13,949 nt of DNA from Erysipelotrichaceae bacterium UBA4808 (GTDB taxonomy: Bacteria; Bacillota_I; Bacilli_A; Erysipelotrichales; Erysipelotrichaceae): the NCBI GenBank assembly GCA_002402585.1, contig DHGC01000104.1, forward strand, positions 1-13,949. The letters run 5' to 3'. Shown one piece after another: positions 1-8,272 of the stretch. Made by a program: the position numbers and the translations under genes. Each line of letters begins with the position of its first letter. Position 1 is the first letter of the stretch. The notes beneath the pieces were generated by a model. That model was not told the DNA's origin, did no database searches, and worked only from the letters and a program-made list of their open reading frames with translations.

Positions 1-58
1 ACAAGTGCCTTGTAAATTTATTCACGTAATCTTTACGATTATCGAATATTGGTTTCAT
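1..58 (-). CDS. N-terminus of an unidentified protein (partial, runs off the left edge)
   Basis: Reading the minus strand, an ATG at 58..56 opens a frame of 19 codons (MKPIFDNRKDYV...) that continues past the window edge. It is preceded by a strong ribosome binding site (GGAGGG at about 64-69, 7 bases before the ATG), which is the main reason to believe it is a real start. Nothing in these 19 residues identifies a family, so no function is offered. The next gene upstream on the same strand, guaA, ends in a strong terminator, so this gene probably has its own promoter in the 220-base gap. Confidence 0.55.
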   Translation of the reverse strand, partial: MKPIFDNRKDYVNKFTRHL

Positions 59-197
59 ATAACACCCTCCAGATATTGTTGTCTGATTTTACTATGATTG
101 CATTTTTGACTCGTAAAGCTGAGATAAGTTTACATCAATGCACAAATGCATATTTTTTAATAATTGAACGATTAGTATAATGATACCACGACACGAT

Positions 198-239
198 AAA
201 CATAAACGTGGTCAGCTCTTACTCGTTATATTTATGTTT
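198..239. repeat. Inverted repeat in the guaA downstream gap
   Basis: AAACATAAA at 198-206 is complemented by TTTATGTTT at 231-239, with a 24-base interior. The arms are AT-only apart from one C/G pair and no T-run follows, so it does not look like a terminator. It lies about 140-180 bases upstream of the partial minus-strand gene at 1-58 and could be a binding site or chance in AT-rich DNA. The rest of 59-277 shows no coding frame with a ribosome binding site. Confidence 0.25.
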
Positions 240-277
240 TCATCTTTAATGTTTGTTTATCAAACCATTTCTAAATG

Positions 278-310
278 AAAAAACAGTATGACAAATCGCT
301 TTTGTCATAC
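278..310 (-). terminator. Intrinsic terminator of guaBA
   Basis: A perfect 10-bp stem (GTATGACAAA at 286-295 and TTTGTCATAC at 301-310) closes a 5-base loop. On the minus strand it is followed after a few bases by six T (the A-run at 278-283). It sits about 33 bases past the guaA stop, the expected place for the end of the guaB-guaA transcript. Confidence 0.85.
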
Positions 311-343
311 CGTTTAACGAAATCATACCGCAATGATAAAATT

Positions 344-1876
344 TCACTCCCACTCAATGGTGGCGGGTGGTTTGGATGTCACATCGTACAGAATACGATT
401 GACCCCTTTCACTTCATTCACGATGCGATTGGATACTCTATCCAAGATTTCATACGGAACCTTAGCATAATCCGCCGTCATGCCATCGATCGATGTAACC
501 GCACGGATACCCAATGCATAATCATAGGTACGTTGATCGCCCATGACTCCAACGGATTGGATGTTTGTAAGAACGGTAAAGTATTGCCAGATTTCTCTGT
601 CCAAGCCTGCCTTTTTGAACTCTTCATGCAAGATGGTATCGCTCTTTTGAACGATGTGCAGTTTTTCTTCCGTCACGTCCCCAATGATACGAATCGCTAA
701 ACCTGGACCTGGGAACGGTTGACGATGAACCATTGCCTCACTTAGACCCAATAATAAGCCCAATTGACGGACTTCATCTTTGAATAACATGTTCAACGGT
801 TCAATCAATTTGAAGTGCATGTCTTTTGGTAAACCACCCACATTATGGTGGGATTTGATGGTGTGCGCTGTCTTTGTACCAGATTCAATGATATCCGTGT
901 AGAGTGTGCCTTGTGCTAAGAACGCGATGTGACTTAACTTCTTAGACTCCGATTCAAACACACGAATGAATTCTTCACCAATGATCTTACGTTTCTTTTC
1001 AGGATCCGCAACACCCGCTAATTTCGATAGGAAACGTTCTTTGGCATCAATCTTAATTAAATTGATCTTGAAGTGATCTTCAAAAGTAAGTTTGACTTGT
1101 TCAGCTTCATTCTCTCTGAGCAAACCATGATCGACGAACATACAAGTTAGTTTAGGTCCAATAGCTTTGTGCAAGAGTGCCGCAACAGCCGATGAATCCA
1201 CACCACCCGATAAAGCACAAAGGACTTCTTGACCTTGGGTCTCATCACGAATGGCTTGAACTTCTTGTTCAATGAAATCTTCAAGCTTCCAGTTGTTTTG
1301 AGCCTTGCAGACATTGAAGACAAAGTTCTTCAACCACGTTTGACCATATACAGAATGTTTGACTTCAGGATGGAACTGAACCCCATAAAGTTGTTTATCG
1401 ACGTTGGACATACTGGCAAGCACACCGGATTCACTGAATGCATCTTGTGTGAAACCGACAGGAACACGGTGGACTTCATCCCCATGACTCATCCAAACCG
1501 CTTGAGTAGAGGGTAGACCATCGCACATCGGATTGAAATGTTTGATTTCAATATCCGATTTCCCGTATTCACGGATCTTACCGGATTTGACTTCCCCACC
1601 CAATTGATGTGCCATCAACTGCATGCCATAACAAATCCCCAAGACAGGAATTCCTAAATCATAAATCTGTGGATCCACAAGCAAAGCCCCTTCTTCATAA
1701 ACCGAATTCGGGCCACCTGAGAACACAATTCCACGAATTTCAGGATCATTTTTATAATATTCGATTTCCGTATCATGGGCTTTGAGTTCACTGAACACAC
1801 CCATTTCACGAATTCGACGTGCAATCAACTGATTATACTGACTTCCGAAATCCAATACGACGATTTTATCAGCCAC
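344..1876 (-). CDS. guaA: GMP synthase (glutamine-hydrolysing)
   Basis: Converts XMP to GMP using ATP and the amide nitrogen of glutamine; last step of de novo guanine nucleotide synthesis, cytosolic. The 510 residues cover the whole family architecture. The N-terminal class I glutamine amidotransferase domain has its nucleophile in GICYGMQ (Cys82) and His169/Glu171 in FHPE. The ATP-pyrophosphatase domain has its P-loop in LSGGVDSS (223-229). The C-terminal dimerisation/XMP domain ends in PPATIEWE. The start is GTG at 1876..1874. An AAGGAGG lies 12 bases upstream, a little far but the only good site. The start overlaps the end of guaB by 8 bases, so translation is probably coupled. All catalytic residues I can check are present. 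Confidence 0.97.
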   Translation of the reverse strand: MADKIVVLDFGSQYNQLIARRIREMGVFSELKAHDTEIEYYKNDPEIRGIVFSGGPNSVYEEGALLVDPQIYDLGIPVLGICYGMQLMAHQLGGEVKSGKIREYGKSDIEIKHFNPMCDGLPSTQAVWMSHGDEVHRVPVGFTQDAFSESGVLASMSNVDKQLYGVQFHPEVKHSVYGQTWLKNFVFNVCKAQNNWKLEDFIEQEVQAIRDETQGQEVLCALSGGVDSSAVAALLHKAIGPKLTCMFVDHGLLRENEAEQVKLTFEDHFKINLIKIDAKERFLSKLAGVADPEKKRKIIGEEFIRVFESESKKLSHIAFLAQGTLYTDIIESGTKTAHTIKSHHNVGGLPKDMHFKLIEPLNMLFKDEVRQLGLLLGLSEAMVHRQPFPGPGLAIRIIGDVTEEKLHIVQKSDTILHEEFKKAGLDREIWQYFTVLTNIQSVGVMGDQRTYDYALGIRAVTSIDGMTADYAKVPYEILDRVSNRIVNEVKGVNRILYDVTSKPPATIEWE

Positions 1877-2999
1877 GGTAGTTTGGAGCCTCCTTCACAT
1901 TTTCTACAGTATGCGGATGCGACTCCTTAAGTCCCGCATTGCTTATCTTCACAAATTGAGCCTTTTCTTTGAGCTCTTCGATATTCGCACAACCACAATA
2001 GCCCATTCCGGAGCGTAAGCCTCCCATCATCTGATAGATGACATCACTCATCGGTCCTTTATAGGGAACCGTCGCTTCGATGCCTTCCGGAACCAATTTC
2101 TTTAGTTCTTTCTGTCCACCTTGGAAGTAACGATCGCTGCTCCCACGCTGCATGGCACTGAGCGAACCCATGCCCACATAGGTCTTAACCTTCTTACCAT
2201 AAACTTCGATGATTTCACCGGGTGTCTCTTCACATCCAGCTAACAGTCCACCCAACATGACCGCATCTGCGCCAGCCGCCAAGGCTTTGACGATGTCGCC
2301 AGAGAACTTGATGCCACCATCTGCAATGACACCGACATTGTAGCGCTTCGCTACTTGCACGACATCACTAACTGCTGTGAGTTGCGGAACCCCAACTCCT
2401 GATACGATGCGTGTCGTACAGATGGATCCAGGTCCAACACCGACCTTTAAAACCGATGCACCCGCTTGAATCAAAGCCTGTGCCGCATCACCTGTAACGA
2501 TATTGCCACCCACCAAAGGTAGATTCGGATATTTTTCATGAATCTTACGAACGGTCTCAATGACACCCGCCGAATGTCCATGGGCACTGTCAACCGTGAT
2601 GATATCGACACCTGCCTCAACCAAAAGTTGAACACGTACCATCGTACCTTCACTGACACCCACAGCCGCTCCGGCAAGAAGTCTACCACTCGCATCCACT
2701 GCACTGTTGCTTAAGACAGCCGCAGCCTTTACTTCTTTAACCATTTCAGCTTGGCGTTCACTGCTCAAATTCTTATGAATGAAGCCCAAACCACCGGCTT
2801 GAGCCAAAGCAATGCCCATCTTGCTTTCAGTAACCGTGTCCATGGCAGCGGAACAAACCGGTATTGAAAGAAAGATGCCATCACATAAACGTGTCTTTAA
2901 TTGCACATCCGCAGGGACCACCTGCGAATACGCTGGAACCAATAAGAGATCATCAAAGGTATACCCTTCTTTTATGACTTTTCCATTCATCGTATCCAT
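1869..2999 (-). CDS. guaB: IMP dehydrogenase, short form lacking CBS domains
   Basis: Oxidises IMP to XMP with NAD+, the rate-limiting step toward GMP, and passes XMP to the guaA product encoded next. Catalytic Cys194 lies in GPGSICTTR; the flap motif SSDRYF (about 288-293) and the MGYCG motif near 333-336 distinguish it from GMP reductase. Typical bacterial enzymes have about 480-490 residues with a pair of CBS modules inserted after the second strand of the barrel. Here residues 92-108 form only a short linker between KEVKAAAV and AGAAVGV, giving 376 residues. I chose the ATG at 2999 because GGAGG (3005-3009 region) lies 5 bases before it. An ATG at 3011 in the same frame would put that site inside the gene; using it gives 380 residues. 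Confidence 0.93.
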   Translation of the reverse strand: MDTMNGKVIKEGYTFDDLLLVPAYSQVVPADVQLKTRLCDGIFLSIPVCSAAMDTVTESKMGIALAQAGGLGFIHKNLSSERQAEMVKEVKAAAVLSNSAVDASGRLLAGAAVGVSEGTMVRVQLLVEAGVDIITVDSAHGHSAGVIETVRKIHEKYPNLPLVGGNIVTGDAAQALIQAGASVLKVGVGPGSICTTRIVSGVGVPQLTAVSDVVQVAKRYNVGVIADGGIKFSGDIVKALAAGADAVMLGGLLAGCEETPGEIIEVYGKKVKTYVGMGSLSAMQRGSSDRYFQGGQKELKKLVPEGIEATVPYKGPMSDVIYQMMGGLRSGMGYCGCANIEELKEKAQFVKISNAGLKESHPHTVENVKEAPNYRG

Positions 3000-3022
3000 C
3001 ATTTCCTCCATTTTTTCTTGCC

Positions 3023-3031
3023 ATTATAACA
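3023..3031 (-). promoter_or_regulatory. Extended -10 promoter of guaBA
   Basis: On the minus strand TGT-TATAAT forms a perfect -10 with the TGn extension. No convincing -35 hexamer is present 16-18 bases upstream, where the preceding terminator stem lies, as is common for extended -10 promoters. Predicted transcription start is near 3016, leaving a leader of only about 15-20 bases before the guaB ATG. That leaves no room for a guanine riboswitch. Confidence 0.6.
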
Positions 3032-3032
3032 T

Positions 3033-3066
3033 AAAAGCCTTAAAGCGAAATGCACTTTAAGGCTTT
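3033..3066 (-). terminator. Terminator of the MFS-trhP-methyltransferase operon
   Basis: AAAGCCTTAAAG (3034-3045) and CTTTAAGGCTTT (3055-3066) form a 12-bp stem with a 9-base loop; on the minus strand it ends in TTTT. The stop codon of the methyltransferase lies within the first-transcribed arm. The T-run is short, so some readthrough into guaBA is possible. Confidence 0.65.
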
Positions 3067-3782
3067 CTTTTTCGATAGACTTCAAAACAAATGATCGCAC
3101 TCGCACTGACCGCATTCAAAGCGAGTTTGGTCCGTGTTGGATAATTGATTTTTAAGGACACATCACGGGCTTGTAAGACTGCACGTGACAAACCTCTAAG
3201 TTCACCACCAAAGGCAAGAACCATTGGGAATGGATAATCATAGTCCATGAAATCCATGGATGTTTCTTCACGATGCGTCACAACAATGGAATAACCTTGG
3301 CTTTTGATCAAAGCCAAATCTTCTTCCAATTTATCCAATTGGACGATCATGATGCGATCATACGCACCCGCACTGGATTTCATCAAGGTTGGTTCCGCTA
3401 AACTCCAATCCCGTTTACTCAAGATGATGGCATTCGCTCCCGATGCATAGGCGGTTCGAATCATCTGACCCAAGTTGAAAGGATCTTCCACCCCTTCGAT
3501 CATCACGACAAACCAGGGTTTCTTTTTAAGTAGATATTGGACATCTTCAATCTTACGCGGTGAAGCAAAGGCGATGATGCCTCCATGGGTCTTCCCCGTG
3601 GCTTGCTCATCGATTTCAGCCTTCGGCTTCATCAATAACTTTATATTACGTTGCTTTACAATTCGTTTGATGTAGTCAAAATCCTTGGATTCTTTCGCTT
3701 CATCCATCCAAATGGATTGGATGGTGCGCGCACCCGATTCAACTGCAGCTTTGATTGACAAAGCCCCTTCTAATAGAATCAT
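3057..3782 (-). CDS. TrmH/SpoU-family RNA 2'-O-methyltransferase
   Basis: Predicted to transfer a methyl group from S-adenosylmethionine to a ribose 2'-hydroxyl in tRNA or rRNA using the knotted SPOUT fold. The N-terminal 80 residues resemble the small SpoU substrate-binding domain. Motif 1 is GVEDPFNLGQMIRTA (97-111, with Asn103 and the expected catalytic Arg109). Motif 2 is KSSAGAYDR (135-143). Motif 3 runs from FGGELRGLS (191-199) to LALNAVSAS (220-228), with NYPTRTK where many relatives have IPM. At 241 residues it has a normal length for a TrmH-family protein with that domain. Its ATG overlaps the stop of the upstream U32 gene by 4 bases (ATGA), with a weak AGAAG site. The exact RNA target cannot be read from the sequence, though linkage to tRNA-wobble genes favours tRNA. 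Confidence 0.85.
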   Translation of the reverse strand: MILLEGALSIKAAVESGARTIQSIWMDEAKESKDFDYIKRIVKQRNIKLLMKPKAEIDEQATGKTHGGIIAFASPRKIEDVQYLLKKKPWFVVMIEGVEDPFNLGQMIRTAYASGANAIILSKRDWSLAEPTLMKSSAGAYDRIMIVQLDKLEEDLALIKSQGYSIVVTHREETSMDFMDYDYPFPMVLAFGGELRGLSRAVLQARDVSLKINYPTRTKLALNAVSASAIICFEVYRKRKP

Positions 3783-4975
3783 GTGTTCTTCTTTCTGAGG
3801 AAGTCTCCGGCTCTGGCATCCACATCACATGGGATCCACACCTTGGACATCGGCTTATTCGCCACCTCGAGCACCTGACCCTCTTCATCCCACATCGCTG
3901 TGATGGTGAATGCTTGGGGATCCTGGTGATAACTGAAACACTCCAAAGCTTGGCCGACAGAAACGAGGTTACGCATCTCAACCAAGATGCGATCATTTTT
4001 ATGCTCTAAGACATTGCCCACAAAGTTTTGGACAACCCCTTCTTCCTTAGGATGATAGAGATGTCCATTTTGATCGGGCATCGACGTTAAGAATCCATCG
4101 AAGGTGGGTCGACTCTCTGCTTGTTTCAATTCATTGATGATTGCATTATACAACACAGGTGTATGCTTACCCGTATGAATCGCATCGATCCATTGACGAT
4201 ACGCACGGACGATGACCCCAATGTAATAGGCTGATTTCATACGACCTTCAATTTTTAAGCTATATACACCCATCTTCATCATGGCTTCAATCGAACCCAA
4301 AGCCATCAGATCCTTCGATCCCATCGAGAATGGCACATCGCTTGGATTCACTTTCTCGCCTGCGATATGCAGATCATAGGCCCAACGACAAGATTGTGCA
4401 CAACCCCCACGATTCGCATCCCGTAAGGTCATTTCATTGCTTAAGGTACATCGTCCGGAGTAGTTCACACACATGCCCCCATGGATGAAGACTTCAACAG
4501 GTAACACAGCTTGATCGATAATCTGTTCAATGGTTTCCAAATTCAATTCTCGTGCCAATACGACACGATCGACACCCAGTTCTTTATAGAAACGCATGCT
4601 TTCGGAATTGGTGATGGAGAGTTGTGTACTTAGATGGACCTCCATCTTAGGAGCGACTTGCTTAGCAAGTGAAGCGATGCCTAAAGAAGCCACAATCACC
4701 GCATCCACACCGATGCCTTCTAATTCCAATAGATATTCTTTTAAACCAGGAAGATCCCCTTGGTGAGGAATCATGTTTACGGTCACGAAAATGCGTTTGC
4801 CGCGTGCATGTGCATATTCAACCGCTTCCGCAATATCGGATACTTCGAAATTGGAAGCACGGTAGCGTAACGAGAAGCGTTTGCCGCCAATGTATACTGC
4901 ATCTGCCCCAAAATCCAAGGCAACCTTCGCACGCGCCAAATCACCCGCAGGTGCCAATAATTCAATGAATCCCAT
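3779..4975 (-). CDS. trhP2: U32-family protein, TrhP2-like tRNA uridine hydroxylation factor
   Basis: Classed historically as a U32 peptidase. Relatives (E. coli YegQ/TrhP, B. subtilis YrrO) are needed for 5-hydroxyuridine at tRNA position 34, made with prephenate. The N-terminus ELLAPAGD (5-12) and the block EVFIHGGMC (161-169) are family hallmarks. The cysteines of the expected cluster are Cys169, Cys176, Cys192 and Cys196 in the C-x6-C-x15-C-x3-C region, followed by SLKIEGRMKS typical of this subgroup. The length of 398 residues is close to YrrO. The ATG at 4975 overlaps the stop of the upstream partner by one base (TAATG), with GAGGAGG 7 bases before it. The gene order, a shorter U32 protein followed by this one, is that of yrrN-yrrO, supporting a joint function. 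Assignment of the exact substrate is by family. Confidence 0.85.
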   Translation of the reverse strand: MGFIELLAPAGDLARAKVALDFGADAVYIGGKRFSLRYRASNFEVSDIAEAVEYAHARGKRIFVTVNMIPHQGDLPGLKEYLLELEGIGVDAVIVASLGIASLAKQVAPKMEVHLSTQLSITNSESMRFYKELGVDRVVLARELNLETIEQIIDQAVLPVEVFIHGGMCVNYSGRCTLSNEMTLRDANRGGCAQSCRWAYDLHIAGEKVNPSDVPFSMGSKDLMALGSIEAMMKMGVYSLKIEGRMKSAYYIGVIVRAYRQWIDAIHTGKHTPVLYNAIINELKQAESRPTFDGFLTSMPDQNGHLYHPKEEGVVQNFVGNVLEHKNDRILVEMRNLVSVGQALECFSYHQDPQAFTITAMWDEEGQVLEVANKPMSKVWIPCDVDARAGDFLRKKNT

Positions 4976-5850
4976 TATTGCCCCTCCTCTTTGCTCATGT
5001 TGGTTTTACGATAGTAATAAGCTTGGCCAAGTTTAATGTGACTGTGTTCCAAACGAATCCTTTCCAATGATTTCGCTTCATCCAACAAAGCTTGATTCAA
5101 ACTCATAAAGGATGTCTCATCAATCAACAGATCATCCAAATGAACGCCATAACACAACGCTTCCTTCAATAAAGGAAGTTCAACTTTAGGATAATGAATC
5201 GCATCAATAAAGATGCTCGTTCCCTCTTTTTCCTCAAGGATTGGGAAATGTTGGGACCGCTTCGCTTCTTTGATGGTCAGATCCAAACGATTCAACACAT
5301 CGGCCTCATGCCCGATTTCCGAAAGATAACTGCGAACCAAAGGACGACGACTGAAGGACATCAAAGGATAGCCTAAACCAAAGGCCTCAATCTTATTGGG
5401 GAAGAGTTTACACAGATCCACCATCTCTTCCAACGTCAATTCCTTGGAGAGATAGACACGATCGACTTGCGTTAGAATCAATTCAATATCCAAAGCATTG
5501 GTCAAGATGGTTTCCGGTGCATAGATCAACTCACCTGCATAGCCCAATTGTTTCAAGAAACGTTGAACGGCAAAATCATTGAAATAAAAGCCTTTTGGAT
5601 TCAATTGAGTCAATGCATTCAACCAAGCCTTTAAATCAACACGTTCTTGTTCTTCAATATAACCATTGACTTGAACATACGGCTTGAAGCCTAAATTCAT
5701 TGCTTCAGTATAAAGATTGATAAAGGCATCCTTTGATTGAAGTAAAGGATGACGATACGAAAAACACGGTTCTGTTAAGACAAGTTCTATTTCACTTGGT
5801 TTGAAGTGTTTAAGGACTTCAATCCGTTCTGTATGGACAATTTTAATCAT
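4975..5850 (-). CDS. trhP1: U32-family protein, TrhP1-like partner without the cysteine cluster
   Basis: A 291-residue U32-like protein matching the shorter member of the YrrN/YrrO pair in size and position. The recognisable part is GLGYPLMSFSRRPLVRSYL (158-176), which replaces the HGGMC cysteine block of the partner. Its only cysteines are isolated (29, 147 and one near 239), so an iron-sulfur cluster of the YrrO type is not expected. It most likely acts with the TrhP2-like protein as a heteromer in tRNA U34 hydroxylation; this is inference from gene pairing. The ATG at 5850 overlaps the MFS stop by one base (TAATG), with GGAGG 4 bases upstream of it, so translation is coupled on both sides. 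Confidence 0.78.
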   Translation of the reverse strand: MIKIVHTERIEVLKHFKPSEIELVLTEPCFSYRHPLLQSKDAFINLYTEAMNLGFKPYVQVNGYIEEQERVDLKAWLNALTQLNPKGFYFNDFAVQRFLKQLGYAGELIYAPETILTNALDIELILTQVDRVYLSKELTLEEMVDLCKLFPNKIEAFGLGYPLMSFSRRPLVRSYLSEIGHEADVLNRLDLTIKEAKRSQHFPILEEKEGTSIFIDAIHYPKVELPLLKEALCYGVHLDDLLIDETSFMSLNQALLDEAKSLERIRLEHSHIKLGQAYYYRKTNMSKEEGQ

Positions 5851-7157
5851 TAAGCCTCCAAGAAGTGCTCATGTTTAGCGCGGAACACAATTAGGATGAC
5901 CAACATCGTCACAACACTCAAGCCACCCATCAAAGCAAAGACCGTCTGAGAGAGCTGAACTGCTTGTAAAGTCGATGGCAACATCTTGATCAACAGTGCA
6001 AAAATCTTATCACCATAGAAGATCCCAATCGCAAAGAAGGTTTGATAAATCCCCATCGTAACTTCACGCATATCCTTCGCAAAGGGCTGCATCGCCATGC
6101 CCAAGAGAATGTTGTAAGTAAGACCATAACCCAAACCATTCAATGGCGTCATAATGAAGATCAATGTCGCATTGGTGGTGAAACTCAATGCGATATTGAA
6201 GATCGCACTCAAGCCCAAGCCCAATAGAAGACTCTTCTTGACACCAATCAAACGCTTCAACAATAAACCAACGATGACGCCCCCAAACAACTGAGCGATG
6301 GCATAGACGACATCCAAATACGCAACCCCAAGTGGATGCATGCCAATGCCTTCCATCTTAGCGAAGTTGACCAAATTGGAACCACTGGTTGCGAAACGAA
6401 TGAACGAAACCACTACACCCAAAAGTGCGATGCTCATGAAGTTCAAATTACTTAAAGCAGCTTTGAACTTGGCAATACTGAAATTACGTTCATTGGATTT
6501 GTTATCCTTAACAAACATCAAGAAGACCAAGGCCACGATGCCAATGATGGCACTTGTCAGCCACATGCCTGCGTAATCATTGGGCTTCGTGGCTGTAAAG
6601 ACATATTGGATTGGCGCAACCAAGAACTCCGCCAACAGAGGCGCAACCGACAAGATGGAAACAGACATGATGGCCTGCTTCGGACTGAAGGTTTCCGCAA
6701 ACAAGACATTGAACAGGCTCAACATGCTTGCGCCTAAGCCTAGAGCCAAGCTTGAAAGCATCAAACTGGTATAGTTTGGATTGAAGTATACGGCAATAGA
6801 GGATCCAATGATGAATACCAAAGCCAAAGCAATGAAAAACTTACGCGTTTTAAAGAAATCACTGAAGGCAAAAATGGGTAAGCGAACAAAGATGGAGATC
6901 AAACCATAGGCTGCCGCGATATTGGCTGCCATGACTCCGTCCATGCCCAAACCTCCAACTTCCAAACTTCCGCCTGCATACGCTTTGCGATACGCACGAA
7001 TCAAGTTGATGGAGGACCAAAACAATACCAACAAGACATAGATGAGGATTTGATAACGCGTGAGTTGATAGCGTTTCATTAAGTATACGGTGATCAATAA
7101 GCTGATCACGATGGTCAAACTGCTTAAAAATAATTTATGGGTCAAAATTTCGATCAT
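5850..7157 (-). CDS. Major facilitator superfamily transporter
   Basis: A 435-residue integral membrane protein with about a dozen hydrophobic segments, for example near 9-27, 37-53, 74-97, 107-125, 131-153, 166-186, 200-216, 240-256, 278-300, 309-326, 330-355, 368-390 and 407-425. The loop after the third segment, RLPIFAFSDFFKTRK, fits the MFS signature between helices 2 and 3 (G/R-x-D-R-x-G-R/K type), and the break near 217-239 is a hydrophilic central loop rich in Lys/Asn/Ser. Substrate is unknown. It is the first gene of the operon leading into the trhP pair; that gives no direct clue to substrate. The ATG at 7157 follows AAAGGA by 10 bases. Confidence 0.8.
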   Translation of the reverse strand: MIEILTHKLFLSSLTIVISLLITVYLMKRYQLTRYQILIYVLLVLFWSSINLIRAYRKAYAGGSLEVGGLGMDGVMAANIAAAYGLISIFVRLPIFAFSDFFKTRKFFIALALVFIIGSSIAVYFNPNYTSLMLSSLALGLGASMLSLFNVLFAETFSPKQAIMSVSILSVAPLLAEFLVAPIQYVFTATKPNDYAGMWLTSAIIGIVALVFLMFVKDNKSNERNFSIAKFKAALSNLNFMSIALLGVVVSFIRFATSGSNLVNFAKMEGIGMHPLGVAYLDVVYAIAQLFGGVIVGLLLKRLIGVKKSLLLGLGLSAIFNIALSFTTNATLIFIMTPLNGLGYGLTYNILLGMAMQPFAKDMREVTMGIYQTFFAIGIFYGDKIFALLIKMLPSTLQAVQLSQTVFALMGGLSVVTMLVILIVFRAKHEHFLEA

Positions 7158-7180
7158 GATAAGTTTCCTTTAACTGACTC

Positions 7181-7189
7181 ATTGTATCA
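7181..7189 (-). promoter_or_regulatory. Probable promoter of the MFS-trhP operon
   Basis: On the minus strand TGA-TACAAT gives an extended -10 (5 of 6 matches plus TGn) about 24 bases before the MFS ATG. The -35 position falls in a T-rich stretch with only partial match. Confidence 0.45.
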
Positions 7190-7220
7190 AATTTTCATAA
7201 AAAATAAAGTTTGACGCGTG

Positions 7221-7226
7221 TATAAT
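7221..7226 (+). promoter_or_regulatory. Probable -10 of the threonine aldolase transcript
   Basis: A perfect TATAAT lies 20 bases before the ATG at 7247. A TTGACG at 7211-7216 is too close to serve as its -35, and nothing good occurs at 16-18 bases. The site is divergent from the MFS promoter 35 bases away, so both may be served by one regulated region. Confidence 0.4.
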
Positions 7227-7246
7227 CTATAGAAAGAGGGATAACT

Positions 7247-8272
7247 ATGAAAACAATTGATTTAAGAAGTGATACCGTAACACAACCCACACAAGCCATG
7301 CGCGATGCCATGGCCATTGCGCCAGTTGGCGATGATGTCTATCAAGATGATCCTACGATGATTGAATTGGAGACCTATGCAGCTCAACTCGTGGGTAAAG
7401 AAGCTGCGCTCTTCGTCCCCAGTGGCACCATGGGCAATCAACTCTGTTTAATGACACATACCCAACGCGGCGATGAAATCGTTACAGGCGCAAACAATCA
7501 CATCGTCATTCATGAAGTGGGTGCTGTTGGTCTATTATCGCAGGCAAACTTAAGAACCTTGCATCATCCCGATGACTTCATCGAACCCCTATCCTTTAAA
7601 CAAGCGATCCGTTCCAATGACATCCACGAACCGCGTACACGTGTATTAAGCTTGGAAAATGCATTATCCAATGGCAAAGTCATGCCGTTATCGATGATGA
7701 AAGAAAACCATGCGATAGCCAAAGCCAATGGCATTGCCGTTCACTTGGATGGGGCTCGTTTATTCAATGCGGCCACTCATCTCAAAGTGGATGTGAAGGA
7801 AATGACGCAATACTGTGATTCGGTCATGTTTTGTCTCTCTAAAGGCTTATGTGCTCCCGTTGGATCAATGATTGCCGGTTCAAAAGACTTCATTGAAAGA
7901 GCACGTAAAAATCGTAAGCTCCTCGGGGGTGGCATGCGTCAAACCGGTATCTTGGCTGCGGCTGGACTCATCGCACTAAAAGAGATGACCCAACGACTCC
8001 ATATCGATCATGACAATGCCAAATACCTCGGTCAAAAACTAGTAGAAACGGGCTTGTTCAATGTCAAACTGGATGATATTCACATCAATATGGTGTTCTT
8101 CGATGTGATCGATCCAAATTTCAATCACGATGGCTTCGCACACTATCTCTATCAAAACAATGTCAAAATTAACTCTAATTACAATGGTTATCGTTTCGTC
8201 ACCCATTATTGGATCAGCAAAGAAGATATTGATCATGTCATCGACTTGATCAAAGGCTATGGAAAAGCATAA
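7247..8272 (+). CDS. ltaE: Low-specificity L-threonine aldolase
   Basis: PLP enzyme that splits threonine or allo-threonine to glycine and acetaldehyde. The N-terminus IDLRSDTVTQPT is the family hallmark. Also present are SGTMGNQ (59-65), which contacts the cofactor phosphate, HLDGAR (166-171) with the Asp168 that pairs with the pyridine nitrogen, and CLSKGLCAPVGS with Lys199 as the Schiff-base lysine. The length of 341 residues is typical. The start ATG follows AGAGGG with 7 bases spacing and gives the expected N-terminus. The last codons overlap the next gene by 14 bases. On its own strand the gene is unusually C-rich relative to G (8 G to 20 C in 7561-7620), unlike dinB on the same strand. 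Confidence 0.95.
   Translation: MKTIDLRSDTVTQPTQAMRDAMAIAPVGDDVYQDDPTMIELETYAAQLVGKEAALFVPSGTMGNQLCLMTHTQRGDEIVTGANNHIVIHEVGAVGLLSQANLRTLHHPDDFIEPLSFKQAIRSNDIHEPRTRVLSLENALSNGKVMPLSMMKENHAIAKANGIAVHLDGARLFNAATHLKVDVKEMTQYCDSVMFCLSKGLCAPVGSMIAGSKDFIERARKNRKLLGGGMRQTGILAAAGLIALKEMTQRLHIDHDNAKYLGQKLVETGLFNVKLDDIHINMVFFDVIDPNFNHDGFAHYLYQNNVKINSNYNGYRFVTHYWISKEDIDHVIDLIKGYGKA

Noticed and set aside
94..180. A 28-codon plus-strand frame starting at 94
   Set aside because: No ribosome binding site, AT-rich, opposite to surrounding transcription; likely chance.
176..181. Perfect TATAAT on the plus strand in the left gap
   Set aside because: No matching -35 at a suitable distance and no gene follows on that strand; it would only make RNA antisense to guaA.
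1869..2999. GMP reductase (guaC) as alternative identity for the short GuaB
   Set aside because: The SSDRYF flap and MGYCG motifs and the pairing with guaA fit IMP dehydrogenase; only the length suggested a reductase.
3000..3030. Guanine/purine riboswitch upstream of guaB
   Set aside because: The leader between the -10 and the start codon is too short to hold one.
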